From the NCBI RefSeq assembly GCF_016411825.1, contig NZ_JAEKMH010000001.1, forward strand, positions 1,116,001 to 1,180,000: 64,000 nucleotides of DNA. The letters run 5' to 3'. The DNA comes from Devosia sediminis. Its GTDB lineage: Bacteria > Pseudomonadota > Alphaproteobacteria > Rhizobiales > Devosiaceae. This document shows, one piece after another, positions 15,375 through 23,572 of the stretch. The notes beneath the pieces are model-generated. The model saw only the letters and a list, made by a program, of their open reading frames with translations. It did not search any database and was not told where the DNA came from. The position numbers and the translations under genes are program-made. Position 1 is the stretch's first letter, and each line of letters opens with the position of its first letter.

Positions 15375-16186
15375 ACACGCCTTTGCGGGAGGGGCACGGG
15401 CTGCGCCTGGGGCAAAGGCTGAGGCGTTGGCTCGGCCAGTGGTAGTTCCGGAGGCTGAGGCGAGGGACGGACCTGCGGGCTGCCGGTCTCGGTCGTGGTG
15501 ACCGAGGCGCCGCCTGTCGTATCGGGGGATGCCGTCAGGCAGGCCTGGGCGCCCGGGACCCGGAAGTCGGGCAGGAAGGCAGCCTGGATATTGGGCAGGG
15601 GAAACTTGGCCGCGGCGGGAGGATGGCGCTCATCGCTGCGCCCATAGAGATCGGCAAGGCCACCGCCAGTGACCGCGATGTCGCAGCGGTCTTCCAGATC
15701 GACACAGACGCCGTCATAGCATTGGGTGAGGGCGCCTTCGAAGAGCATGGTGAAGGTCTGTCCGCCCCCAACGGTCAGATCGAATTTCGTGCCGCGCACC
15801 GCGATCGACGCCGTGGGTGTATGGATGGAATAGACCGGCTTCGGGCTGTTGCCGGAAATGAAACGGAACGTGCCGCCCAGGGCGTTGACCGCGAAGCGAT
15901 CGGCACCGCTGCCGGTGAGCAGATAGGTCTCGATCTTGAGCCGGCTGCCGGGCCCCACGACCAGTCGCGTCTGGTCGTCGAACAGCAGTTGCACATGTCC
16001 CGAGGGACCTGTCGTGACCGTGTCACCCACCGAGACGTCCGACCCCACCACCAGGACGAGTTCGGCCGCGCCGCTTTGGGACGAGGCATCAGGCCTGACC
16101 CCGACGGCCGTCCCCTCGGCGTCGGCGAGGGCCGGTGCAGCGAGGACCAGGCAAGCAATGGCGGCAATGGCTGAGTGGTTCATCAT
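15368..16186 (-). CDS. Secreted FecR-domain protein with proline-rich tail
   Basis: 272 residues. The N-terminus is a signal peptide (AIAAIACLVLAAPALADAEG). Residues about 40-150 form a FecR domain: VSVGDTVTTGPSGHVQLLFDD, then LVVGPGSRLKIETY, GTFRFISG and IAVRGTKFDL. A cysteine-containing stretch follows and the last 60 residues are proline/glutamine-rich (PQPPELPLAEPTPQP). No sigma factor or TonB receptor is adjacent, so this is the stand-alone exported FecR type common in alphaproteobacteria, not an iron-siderophore anti-sigma factor. Two adjacent ATG codons (16186, 16183) can start it. Confidence 0.8.
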   Translation of the reverse strand: MMNHSAIAAIACLVLAAPALADAEGTAVGVRPDASSQSGAAELVLVVGSDVSVGDTVTTGPSGHVQLLFDDQTRLVVGPGSRLKIETYLLTGSGADRFAVNALGGTFRFISGNSPKPVYSIHTPTASIAVRGTKFDLTVGGGQTFTMLFEGALTQCYDGVCVDLEDRCDIAVTGGGLADLYGRSDERHPPAAAKFPLPNIQAAFLPDFRVPGAQACLTASPDTTGGASVTTTETGSPQVRPSPQPPELPLAEPTPQPLPQAQPVPLPQRRVP

Positions 16187-16380
16187 GATGAATACCGTGC
16201 AACTTCGCCGCTGAACCGGAGCTGAACCGACTTCTACTTCCTGGATCGTAGCAGAGACTAAGGAGAAGTGGAACGGATGGAGTGCCGATCCGCACACATC
16301 CATGGAGGTTGCCGCAAGGGGCGCGGCGCGCTATGTGCTGCTCAACAAACAACCGGCGAAGTGCCGGGCAAGGGGACCCA

Positions 16381-17124
16381 ATGAAGCTCGCCTTCGTCAT
16401 TCCCGCCTATAATGAAGAAGCGCTGATCGGCAAATGCCTGGAATCGGTGCTGGCGGAAATCAAGCGCTCCGGCCGGGATGCCGACGTCATCGTCGTCAAT
16501 AATGCCTCCAAGGACCGTACCGGCGAAATCGCCCGCAGTTTTGCCGGCGTACGCGTGGTGGACGAGCCCAAGAAGGGCCTGGTGAATGCGCGCGATGCGG
16601 GCTTTGCCGCCAGCGAGGGCTATGATCTCGTTGCCAATATCGACAGCGACACGATCGTGCCCGAGGGCTGGCTCGATACGGTGTTCAGCGAATTCGCCAA
16701 GGACGACAAGCTGGTCTGCCTGAGCGGGCCCTATATCTATTACGACATGGCCTGGCACAATCGGGCGCTGATCGGACTGTTCTATGGGCTGACTTATCTC
16801 ATCTATCTCCTCAACCGCTTTGCGCTGCGGGTTGGGTCGGTGGTGCAGGGCGGCAATTTCGTCTTCAAGCGCGCGGCCTGGGCGGCGGTCGGCGGATATG
16901 ACCGGTCGATCGAGTTTTTCGGCGAAGACACCGACGTGGCGGTGCGTCTCTCCAAGGTGGGCGGGGTCAAATGGACCTTTGCCCTCAAGATGAAGACATC
17001 CGGACGCCGGCTCGAGAGCGAGGGCGTGTTCCGCACGGCGGGTACCTATACGCTCAACTTCTTTTGGGTGACATTCCGTGGCAAGCCCAAGACCAAGGCC
17101 TATAACGACATCCGCAAGCAGTAA
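16381..17124 (+). CDS. Family 2 glycosyltransferase
   Basis: 247 residues with a GT-A fold. FVIPAYNEEALIGKCLESV is the usual GT2 opening. VIVVNNASKDRT and the DSD metal/nucleotide motif in ANIDSDTIVPEGW follow, and an ED motif appears in FFGEDTDVAVRL. A hydrophobic stretch (LIGLFYGLTYLIYLLNRF) may sit in the membrane surface. An ATG after AAGGGGACCCA is well placed. It stands alone, followed by a flagellar-type gene, so the acceptor (lipid, surface polysaccharide) is not indicated by context. Confidence 0.85.
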   Translation: MKLAFVIPAYNEEALIGKCLESVLAEIKRSGRDADVIVVNNASKDRTGEIARSFAGVRVVDEPKKGLVNARDAGFAASEGYDLVANIDSDTIVPEGWLDTVFSEFAKDDKLVCLSGPYIYYDMAWHNRALIGLFYGLTYLIYLLNRFALRVGSVVQGGNFVFKRAAWAAVGGYDRSIEFFGEDTDVAVRLSKVGGVKWTFALKMKTSGRRLESEGVFRTAGTYTLNFFWVTFRGKPKTKAYNDIRKQ

Positions 17125-17202
17125 GCGGTTCGGGCTGGCGCGACCAAGGCGTTGCGCTAAAGTCGGACCGAGCCACATGCCGTGGCCGGAGTCGGCTGGC
17201 CG

Positions 17203-19083
17203 ATGAGCATAACGTCTCAACTCCCGCCTATTTCCCTGGCCCAGGCCAGTGCGGGCCTGCGCGCCCTGGCACAAGCTGCCGGGCAGACGGTCGAGGCGCG
17301 GGTGCTGAGCCTGAATGTCAATGGCACGACGCAGGTGCAGATCGGGCGGCAGGTGATGAGCCTGACGCTGCCCGAACGGCAGCCGGTCGGGGCGACGCTG
17401 ACCCTTTCGGTACAACAGTCCGACGGGCAGTTGCGGCTGGCGCTGGTCAGCGTGCGGCTGCCCGATCTGCCGTCCATCCCCCAGCCTCAGAACTTGGCAC
17501 CCGCGACATCGGTGCAACTGTCGGCTGCGGCGCTGGCAAGCAGCGCGAGTGCGCCATCGGTGAACCCGGCTCCGGCAGCCAATGGCGCACCCCCTCCGCC
17601 TGTGAGCGGGCAGACTGTGACGTCAGGCCCGACGCCAGCGGGACAAGTGGCAGCTTCCGTCGACGCGCCGCCAGGCGTGTCGTCAGCGTCACCTGCAAAC
17701 CCAGCGCCTTTGCCTGCGGCTTCCGCCGTTCCAACCGCGAGTACTAGACCGGGTGCAGCTCCAGCCGTGCCGGTGACCGGAGCCGGGGCACCGGCCGTTG
17801 CACCGGCCACTACAGGGCAGACGGGAACGAACATCCAGGCGCAGGCAAATGTGGGGTCGCCATCGGCTGCCGCTGCTGCGCCCACACCGATCCCCGCTGC
17901 ACCTAGTCCGAGTGTACCAGCCGGCGCGGCGCCCGGCCTGGTTATGGTCGAGGGCGCAGCCGCGCGACCGGGCATTCCCTATGCCGTGGCGGCGCCTGCG
18001 ACCGTCCCCCTGCCGACGGCAGGCAATCGCAGCACTGCTGCGCCGACCTTGCCGCCCGTGGGGCAGGCATTGTCGGCGAGCATGGTGGGGCAGCATGCGG
18101 CATCACCCAATATGGGGGGCGGCGTGATTTCGGCATCGGTAACCCCGCAGGCACCGGTCGCGACCGCTCCGGCGACGAGTCCGCAGGCGGCGCTGGCCCA
18201 GATGGTGCAACAGGCTCTGCCGCGGCAGGACAGCATTCTGGGGCTCACCCGCGCGCTGACGGCGATTGCCGGCAAGGTGGCGCTGCCCGAGCCTGTGGCC
18301 AAGGCCGCCCAGCAGGTGCTGGCAGCGCGGCTGCTACTCGACGGTGGCAAACTGGGCGGCGCGGCGCTCAAGGTGGCCATCCAGCAGTCGGGCGTATTCC
18401 AGGAGGCCATGCTGGCTTCCGGTCAGGCGGCGGGTGGCGAACTCAAAGGCGCGTTGTTAACGCTGCGCCAGGGGCTGGGGGCTTGGCTCGGCAACCAGGC
18501 GCCGGTGGCGCAGGTGGGTACGGTGCCACCGCCGATCCGGGGCCACGTGCCGCGGGCGCGGGCGGGCGAGGGCGCGCCGCCGGACATGCCGGACGATCCC
18601 ATAGAGGCAGGTAAAGTGCTGCTGGAGCGAACCGAGGCGGCGCTGTCCCGACTGCGGCTGCATCAGAACGCCTCGCTGCCCGACCCCAATCCGGCGCGGC
18701 AGGATGCGCAGTGGAGCATGGACCTGCCCGTCATCGTGGCCGGGCAGAACCAGATCCTGCACCTGCAGATCCAGCGCGACGCGGAGCAGGAGGCCGAGCG
18801 CAGCGAGGAGCGGAGCTGGCAGGTGCGCTTTGCCATCAACCTGGCTGAACGCGGCGAGGTCGGGGCGCAAATTTCACTGCGGGCGAAAAATACCAGCGTG
18901 CTGCTCTGGGCCGACCAGGTGTCTACGGCACAGTCATTGGGTGTGGCAGTCGAAGAGTTGCGCGAGGAGCTGGCGGGTGTCGGCCTCGTGCCCGGTGCCA
19001 TCGTGGTGCGGGCAGGGGTGCCGGCGGAGGAACCGGTGCACCCACCGGGGTTGGGCGGTCATGTGGTGGATGCGACGCGATGA
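17203..19083 (+). CDS. FliK-like hook-length control-type protein
   Basis: 626 residues from the ATG at 17203. The N-terminal 90 residues look folded (RVLSLNVNGTTQVQIGRQVM). Residues about 95-330 are a low-complexity Ala/Pro/Thr/Ser linker. The C-terminal 120 residues resemble the FliK C-terminal domain: WSMDLPVIVAGQNQILHLQI, RSWQVRFAINLAERGEVGAQI, then VLLWADQ. Its stop overlaps the start of the FhlB-like gene (ATGA). FliK domains contact the FlhB switch, so the pair fits together. No other flagellar gene is in the window, so it may be a FliK paralogue or belong to another export function. Confidence 0.7.
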   Translation: MSITSQLPPISLAQASAGLRALAQAAGQTVEARVLSLNVNGTTQVQIGRQVMSLTLPERQPVGATLTLSVQQSDGQLRLALVSVRLPDLPSIPQPQNLAPATSVQLSAAALASSASAPSVNPAPAANGAPPPPVSGQTVTSGPTPAGQVAASVDAPPGVSSASPANPAPLPAASAVPTASTRPGAAPAVPVTGAGAPAVAPATTGQTGTNIQAQANVGSPSAAAAAPTPIPAAPSPSVPAGAAPGLVMVEGAAARPGIPYAVAAPATVPLPTAGNRSTAAPTLPPVGQALSASMVGQHAASPNMGGGVISASVTPQAPVATAPATSPQAALAQMVQQALPRQDSILGLTRALTAIAGKVALPEPVAKAAQQVLAARLLLDGGKLGGAALKVAIQQSGVFQEAMLASGQAAGGELKGALLTLRQGLGAWLGNQAPVAQVGTVPPPIRGHVPRARAGEGAPPDMPDDPIEAGKVLLERTEAALSRLRLHQNASLPDPNPARQDAQWSMDLPVIVAGQNQILHLQIQRDAEQEAERSEERSWQVRFAINLAERGEVGAQISLRAKNTSVLLWADQVSTAQSLGVAVEELREELAGVGLVPGAIVVRAGVPAEEPVHPPGLGGHVVDATR

Positions 19084-19352
19084 GTGACGACGAAATCCGC
19101 GAGCGGGCGTTAGCCGTCGCGCTGCATTACGAAAAAGGCTCGAAGGAAGCGCCGCGCGTCGTTGCCAAGGGCAGGGGCCTCGTGGCGGAGCGGATTATTG
19201 CCCTTGCCGAGGAGAACGGCGTCGTCATCGAAACCAATCCGCTCCTTGCCGAAGCACTGAGCGGGGTGGAGCTCGATGACACTATTCCGCACGAACTCTA
19301 CGACGCCATCGCCGTTGTGATTGGCTATGTGCTGCAGCAAACGCGGCGTTGA
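19080..19352 (+). CDS. FhlB-like protein (isolated FlhB cytoplasmic domain)
   Basis: 90 residues matching the short FhlB family (C-terminal domain of the export switch FlhB without its membrane part). The pattern ALHYEKGSKEAPRVVAKGRG, then AERIIALAEENGVVIETNP, is close to FlhB, but the NPTH autocleavage site is not conserved; the region reads ALAVALHYEK. It overlaps the FliK-like gene by four bases. In species where FhlB was studied it can partly replace FlhB-C. Here it probably works with the neighbouring FliK-like protein. Confidence 0.85.
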   Translation: MSDDEIRERALAVALHYEKGSKEAPRVVAKGRGLVAERIIALAEENGVVIETNPLLAEALSGVELDDTIPHELYDAIAVVIGYVLQQTRR

Positions 19353-19409
19353 GACTTGTGGGCCGGGCCAACGTTACCCATGTCTTGATGACGAAAAGGG
19401 AGATTGGCC

Positions 19410-19970
19410 ATGTTGAGACATGAGGACGAGACCGCGATCGAGGACCTGTTCGAGCGCCTGCGGCGCGTCGAGGGCAAGAGCGGGCCACGCGATGCCGACG
19501 CCGAGGCCCTGATCCGCCAGCGTCTCTCGGAAAATCCGGCGGCGGCCTATTACATGGCGCAGGCCATCATCGTGCAGGAAGCGGCGCTGCGCGAACAGCA
19601 GGCGCGGCTGGAAGAACTGGAAGCCCGCGCCGAACGCGGGCGCTCCGGTTTCCTGGGCGGCATTTTTGGCGACGACGAACCACAACGGCAGCCGCGTCAG
19701 CCGGTGGAACCTCAGCGCAATGCCGGACCCTGGGGGCGCCAGGAGCGCCAGGACGGTGGCGGCTTCCTCGCGGGCGCAGCACAGACGGCGCTTGGCGTGA
19801 CGGGCGGCCTGCTGCTCGGCTCGGCCATTGCCGGAATGTTTTCAGGTTCCGCTGCGGCAGAGGAGCATGCGCCCGAAGAACCAGCCGATGAGCCGGTAGC
19901 CGATGAAGGTTTCGATGGTGGCGGCGATGACTGGGGTGGTGGCGGCTTCGATATCGGCGGCGAGTTCTAG
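19410..19970 (+). CDS. DUF2076-type periplasmic ligand-binding-like protein
   Basis: 186 residues. The start at ATG 19410 is preferred over a TTG two codons earlier because of an AAAAGGGAG ribosome site. Residues about 10-70 are helical and charged (DLFERLRRVEGKSGPRDADA, YYMAQAIIVQEAALREQQAR), matching the DUF2076 opening. A glycine/alanine-rich hydrophobic stretch follows (GVTGGLLLGSAIAGMFSG), then an acidic, glycine- and tryptophan-rich tail ending with FDIGGEF. Function is unknown. Its TAG stop overlaps the stop of the convergent hydrolase in a shared CTAG. Confidence 0.75.
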   Translation: MLRHEDETAIEDLFERLRRVEGKSGPRDADAEALIRQRLSENPAAAYYMAQAIIVQEAALREQQARLEELEARAERGRSGFLGGIFGDDEPQRQPRQPVEPQRNAGPWGRQERQDGGGFLAGAAQTALGVTGGLLLGSAIAGMFSGSAAAEEHAPEEPADEPVADEGFDGGGDDWGGGGFDIGGEF

Positions 19971-20440
19971 CGCACCGTCCGCTTTTCGTAGAACTCGTTG
20001 CCGCCGGCTTCGAGCACATAGAACATGTTGTTGTAGGGGAATCGCAGACCGGCCGTGTGGAAATGCTGTGCATTCTGCACGCCGGGATGGCGCGAGCCCC
20101 TCAGCACCTGATCGGCAACCTGTGAGGCCAGAACGGCGCCGCTATCGGTCATTGGGCGGCTGAGCACGCCCTGGGCGAACTGGTTTTTCTGGCCAACGAC
20201 GCCACACACCGTTTTGGGATAGCGCGGGTCATTGTAGCGGTTCATCACCACCGTGCCGACTGCCAGCATGCCCTCGGCGCTGGATCGGTTGGATTCGAAA
20301 TACATGGCGCGCATCATGCATTCCTTCTCGCTCATCTGGTTCATGGCGAAATTGATGCCCATGAAGCTGCAGCCGCCCAGGCCCGTCGCGACGACGGCCA
20401 AGGCGGCAACGCGCAGAAGCGTGGAAGAAATGGCGCGCAT
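19967..20440 (-). CDS. SleB-like cell wall hydrolase, lipoprotein
   Basis: 157 residues. The N-terminus is a lipoprotein signal with lipobox LGGC (VVATGLGGCSFMG). The catalytic domain is of the SleB/Hydrolase_2 type: MMRAMYFESNRSSAEGMLAV includes the usual conserved glutamate, followed by VVMNRYNDPRYPKTVCGVV. The C-terminal QHFHTAGLRFPYNN block is also typical. It probably cleaves peptidoglycan glycan strands from the membrane surface. An upstream Met eight codons earlier is possible, but the charged residues it adds are not needed for export. Confidence 0.85.
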   Translation of the reverse strand: MRAISSTLLRVAALAVVATGLGGCSFMGINFAMNQMSEKECMMRAMYFESNRSSAEGMLAVGTVVMNRYNDPRYPKTVCGVVGQKNQFAQGVLSRPMTDSGAVLASQVADQVLRGSRHPGVQNAQHFHTAGLRFPYNNMFYVLEAGGNEFYEKRTVR

Positions 20441-20532
20441 GTCGATACTCCGGACTGTGACCAAAAGGCCGCTTGGTCCGAAAATGCGCGCTCAGGCTTA
20501 AGGAAAGCCTCAGCCGGACGGTGAATAAAGCG

Positions 20533-20853
20533 TTAGCGCCGCTGCAGCAGCCGGGCAAGCAGCAGGCCGGTGCCGACGACGGCAATCAGCGGCAGCGGAT
20601 CGCGCCGCACCATCTCCGCACCACGCCGCGCCTGCGACCCTGCAAGTTCAGCGAGCTGGACGGCCTGCCGACCTGCGTCCTGACCGAAATCGCTGAGCTG
20701 GCCGCTCCAGTCGTGCGCGCTATGGCCGACCTGGTGCGAGACGCCGCGCCCCATGCGGGCAATATCCCGGCGCAAAGCGTGAATCTGCTCAGCGAGGGTT
20801 GCTGGCCGGCTGGGTCGCAGGCCAAGCTGAGAGAGGACGGTGTCGAGGGACAT
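20533..20853 (-). CDS. Small protein with C-terminal membrane helix, 106 aa
   Basis: 106 residues from the ATG at 20853, preceded by a GGAG ribosome site. The first two-thirds are amphipathic helix (LAEQIHALRRDIARMG ... GRQAVQLAELAGSQARRGAE), and the C-terminus is a membrane anchor (PLPLIAVVGTGLLLARLLQRR). The layout resembles the small ElaB/YqjD-type ribosome- or membrane-associated proteins (DUF883), but length and motifs are not decisive. It is divergent from the small membrane gene at 20983. Function unknown. Confidence 0.65.
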   Translation of the reverse strand: MSLDTVLSQLGLRPSRPATLAEQIHALRRDIARMGRGVSHQVGHSAHDWSGQLSDFGQDAGRQAVQLAELAGSQARRGAEMVRRDPLPLIAVVGTGLLLARLLQRR

Positions 20854-20982
20854 GGGACGCTCCGTGGACAGATTGCACAATCGGCGGGAAGTCCTCATAA
20901 ACGAGATCGGGGGCAATGCGGTTCCGCCCCCCTTGACCTCATCTGGGCTGCGTTCCATCTAGAACCAAAGGACGGAGTCCCC

Positions 20983-21315
20983 ATGAGCAAAAGCGCAGAC
21001 CGGCTGAACAGGTTGTTTGACCGACTGGAACGGAGCGTTCCGGGCCTGGCCGCTGGCTGGCTGGCGCGCGTGCGCCGCCCGGAAGCGCGCTGGATCCGCA
21101 TCCCGCTCGGCGTGCTGCTGGTCTTGGGCGGAATTTTCAGCTTCCTGCCAGTGCTCGGCATCTGGATGTTGCCGCTGGGCCTGTTGCTGCTCGCGCTCGA
21201 CCTCATTTTTCTGCAGGGACCGGTCAACCTGGCGGTGCTCCGCGGCGGCCGCTGGTGGACACGCTGGCAGCGCTCGCGCCGCGACAAGAAGCGGGCCCGC
21301 GAACAGCAGAAATAG
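20983..21315 (+). CDS. Small membrane protein (PGPGW-like), 110 aa
   Basis: 110 residues. A basic N-terminus (RLNRLFDRLERSV, RVRRPEARWIR) is followed by two closely spaced hydrophobic helices (IPLGVLLVLGGIFSFLPVLG and WMLPLGLLLLALDLIFL) joined by a short turn. A basic, tryptophan-containing tail follows (RWWTRWQRSRRDKKRAREQQK region). The pattern resembles small transmembrane proteins with PGPGW-type turns. The ATG is preceded by GGACGGAG. Function is unknown, and its stop meets the convergent nucleosidase gene. Confidence 0.7.
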   Translation: MSKSADRLNRLFDRLERSVPGLAAGWLARVRRPEARWIRIPLGVLLVLGGIFSFLPVLGIWMLPLGLLLLALDLIFLQGPVNLAVLRGGRWWTRWQRSRRDKKRAREQQK

Positions 21316-21909
21316 TCAGGTTACTCTGGCGTGGTGGGCTTCCACCAGGTCCACCGCAGCGGCCAGCTTTTCATCGATGATGTGCAGATAGCGCGTCCAG
21401 TCGGCCATCTCCGTCAGCTCTGCCTTGCCATCGGAAATGCCCCGCAGGGCCAGGAGCGGCACGCCGAACGCCTGGCAGGCGCGCAATACCGCGAAGGTTT
21501 CCATATCCACCATGTCTTCGACGATGGCCGCGTAGGCGACGCCCGAAACGACGTTGGCGCCGGTGGAGAGGGTTGCTGGCGTGAGGCCCGGCACCAGGGG
21601 CGCCAGAGGCAGGGTCGCGGGAAGGTCGGTGAGCGGGGTGATGCCGCGCGGAAAGCCGAGAGCCGAGGCGTCCATGTCGCGATAGCTTACCGATTTGGCC
21701 TGATAGACCGCGCATTGCTCCAACCTTGCCGAGCCGGCCGAGCCCAGCGACACGACGAGTGTCGGGAGGTCATGCTGTCGCGCAGCCAGAGCGCGCGTCG
21801 CGTTGACGGCAGCTTCCACAGGACCAATGCCGATCATCACCGGCTCGATGCGGGCGCGCAGGTGCGGGCCGAATTCGGCATCGGCAGCCATCAGATAGAG
21901 AATGGTCAT
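21316..21909 (-). CDS. MTA/SAH nucleosidase-type phosphorylase superfamily protein
   Basis: 197 residues. The purine nucleoside phosphorylase fold is shown by an early acidic residue in AADAEFG, by VDMETFAVLRACQAFGVPL (the catalytic Met-Glu pair) and by LRGISDGK with the conserved aspartate. These correspond to the E. coli MtnN residues that hydrolyse methylthioadenosine and S-adenosylhomocysteine. It is shorter than MtnN (about 230) and the glycine-rich GIGPVEAA motif is present. It may be a broader nucleosidase (hopanoid-type HpnG relatives are another possibility). Confidence 0.8.
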   Translation of the reverse strand: MTILYLMAADAEFGPHLRARIEPVMIGIGPVEAAVNATRALAARQHDLPTLVVSLGSAGSARLEQCAVYQAKSVSYRDMDASALGFPRGITPLTDLPATLPLAPLVPGLTPATLSTGANVVSGVAYAAIVEDMVDMETFAVLRACQAFGVPLLALRGISDGKAELTEMADWTRYLHIIDEKLAAAVDLVEAHHARVT

Positions 21910-22027
21910 GACGCGACCCTAGCATTCGTGATCGGCCGGCCAAGCGGAATTTTCGGTTCGGTAACCAAGTGACCCCTAGGGTAAGGGCTTGCTGCGGCAG
22001 GATGCGCGCGGCCAAGGGTTCGCAAGA

Positions 22028-22318
22028 ATGCGTTTTGCAGTCATCAGGGATACACGCGAGTGGAGTGAGCCGCAGTCGAGGGTGCCCCAGTCGGGCCATA
22101 CGATCGACGCGGTCGAGGTCGAGAACGAAGCGCGGCGGCGCAAAAGCCTGTTACGCTTGGACGAGTGGCAGTTGCGGCAATTCGTGACCGACCGTCCGAT
22201 GCCGGAGCATGTCACGCAGATGTGCCGGCAAATCGACCTGGCCGCCGCGGCGCTGTCTCGGCTCTCGCCCATCCCCGCAGACTTTGCCGACGATCTCTAC
22301 TGGCCGCGCATGTGGTAG
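22028..22318 (+). CDS. Hypothetical protein, 96 aa
   Basis: 96 residues from an ATG at 22028. It is soluble-looking, with a basic central part (NEARRRKSLLRLDEWQLRQF) and a C-terminal helix ending in DLYWPRMW. No signal peptide or known motif was recognised. The codon pattern matches neighbouring genes. Divergent from the nucleosidase gene and convergent with a DUF2934 gene. Confidence 0.5.
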   Translation: MRFAVIRDTREWSEPQSRVPQSGHTIDAVEVENEARRRKSLLRLDEWQLRQFVTDRPMPEHVTQMCRQIDLAAAALSRLSPIPADFADDLYWPRMW

Positions 22319-22348
22319 GCGCGACCAGCGGAAGCGGGACTGGCCGGT

Positions 22349-22519
22349 TCAGGCGGCCTTCCTGACGCGGGCCGTGCGTTTGCGCGGTGGCTTGATGGCC
22401 TTGGCGGCTTCGGTGGTGATCTCGTGGACGGCCCTGAACCAATAGGACTGGTCCTGCCCGTGGGGGCGGCCGTCAGCCTCCCACAATGCATAGGCGCGAC
22501 GCTGTATATCTTCGTGCAT
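22349..22519 (-). CDS. DUF2934 mini-protein, 56 aa
   Basis: A 56-residue frame runs from ATG 22519 to TGA at 22349. It opens with IQRRAYALWEADGRPHGQD and continues QSYWFRA, the DUF2934 signature (R-A-Y-x-L-W-E-x-x-G-R-P-x-G-x-D). The tail is lysine/arginine-rich (KPPRKRTARVRKAA). The family is widespread in Hyphomicrobiales, of unknown function, and often encoded as tiny stand-alone genes. It is easy to miss because of its size. Confidence 0.82.
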   Translation of the reverse strand: MHEDIQRRAYALWEADGRPHGQDQSYWFRAVHEITTEAAKAIKPPRKRTARVRKAA

Positions 22520-22648
22520 AGCTGGATTCCTTGAAAGGGAGGCAAGTTCGAGCCTGCGCGCTTATGGTTGAGACATGGTAAAGGCTTTGGCTGTCGAAAA
22601 CGGCCGTGCTCGCTCGTCGTTTCCGTATCGAGTCCCTGGAGCGCCGAC

Positions 22649-23032
22649 ATGTCGCTGTCGCATTTTGAAGTCGTCACCCTGCTAGTTTCCGACATCGCCG
22701 CGACGCGCGCCTTTTACGAGAAGGTGTTTGCCGTCGACGTCGTCTATGCGGATGATGTGTCGGCGGTCTTCGCCTTCGAGGGCACCATGGTGAACCTCTT
22801 GGCCGAAAGCGAAGCGCCCGGCCTTGTCGCACCACTGCCGGTTGGCGGCAGTGGGAGCAGGGCGCTCTTCACGATAAAGGTGGATGATGTGGACGCCGCA
22901 TGCGCCCGGCTCGAGGGGTTTGGCGTCACCCTGCTCAACGGACCCATCGACCGGCCTTGGGGACGGCGGACCGCAGCATTTGCCGATCCGGCCGGGCATG
23001 TGTGGGAACTGGCGCAGGTTATCGACGCCTGA
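22649..23032 (+). CDS. VOC-superfamily (glyoxalase/bleomycin resistance-like) protein
   Basis: 127 residues. The paired beta-alpha-beta-beta-beta modules are visible: FEVVTLLVSDIAATRAFYEK at the start and LFTIKVDDVDAACARLEGFG in the second half, ending AFADPAGHVWELAQ with the metal-type glutamate. Substrate is not inferable. It is followed 66 bases later by a small NTF2-like gene on the same strand. Confidence 0.85.
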   Translation: MSLSHFEVVTLLVSDIAATRAFYEKVFAVDVVYADDVSAVFAFEGTMVNLLAESEAPGLVAPLPVGGSGSRALFTIKVDDVDAACARLEGFGVTLLNGPIDRPWGRRTAAFADPAGHVWELAQVIDA

Positions 23033-23098
23033 ACTGGATAGGTGTGTCGAACTCTGCCCGTGTCAGACGTCGCGTTGGCGTGACGCCAGGAGGACAGC

Positions 23099-23476
23099 AT
23101 GACGAGCGATGAGAAAGCCATTCGGCAGGTGATCGAGGATTGGGCCGCTGCAGTGCGGGCGCTCGAGATGGACGCCATTCTCGCCAACCACACGGCAGAC
23201 ATGGTGATGTTCGACGTGCCCGAGCCGCTGCAAAGCCTCGGCATGGCGGCCTACAAGCAGACCTGGGACCTGTTCTTCCAGTATTCGAAGGGTGGCCCTA
23301 CCGCTTTCAACATCCGTGAAATGCAGGTGACGGCGGGCGACACGGTCGCCTTCGTCACCGCTATCCTGACCATAGAGGGCGGACCGCTGCGCCTGACCGT
23401 TGGCCTGCGCAAGGAAAGCGGTCGCTGGCTGATCGCCCATGAACACCACAGCTATGCCGCCAAGATGGGTGAATAG
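23099..23476 (+). CDS. SnoaL/NTF2-like (YybH-type) protein
   Basis: 125 residues with the NTF2-like fold of the YybH/SnoaL group: KAIRQVIEDWAAAVRALEMD, ILANHTADMVMFDVPEP, then the beta-sheet half ending WLIAHEHHSYA. A GGAGGACAGC ribosome site precedes the ATG. Members of this group bind or transform small hydrophobic molecules, or have no known ligand. It is probably co-transcribed with the VOC gene. Confidence 0.82.
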   Translation: MTSDEKAIRQVIEDWAAAVRALEMDAILANHTADMVMFDVPEPLQSLGMAAYKQTWDLFFQYSKGGPTAFNIREMQVTAGDTVAFVTAILTIEGGPLRLTVGLRKESGRWLIAHEHHSYAAKMGE

Positions 23477-23572
23477 TCACTGACACGACCTGTCAGCGCC
23501 GCCCGATAATCGTTGAGCAAGAGGCGGCGCGCGCTTAGTGTCGCCGCCGGCCGCAAGAACTGGATTTTGGAT

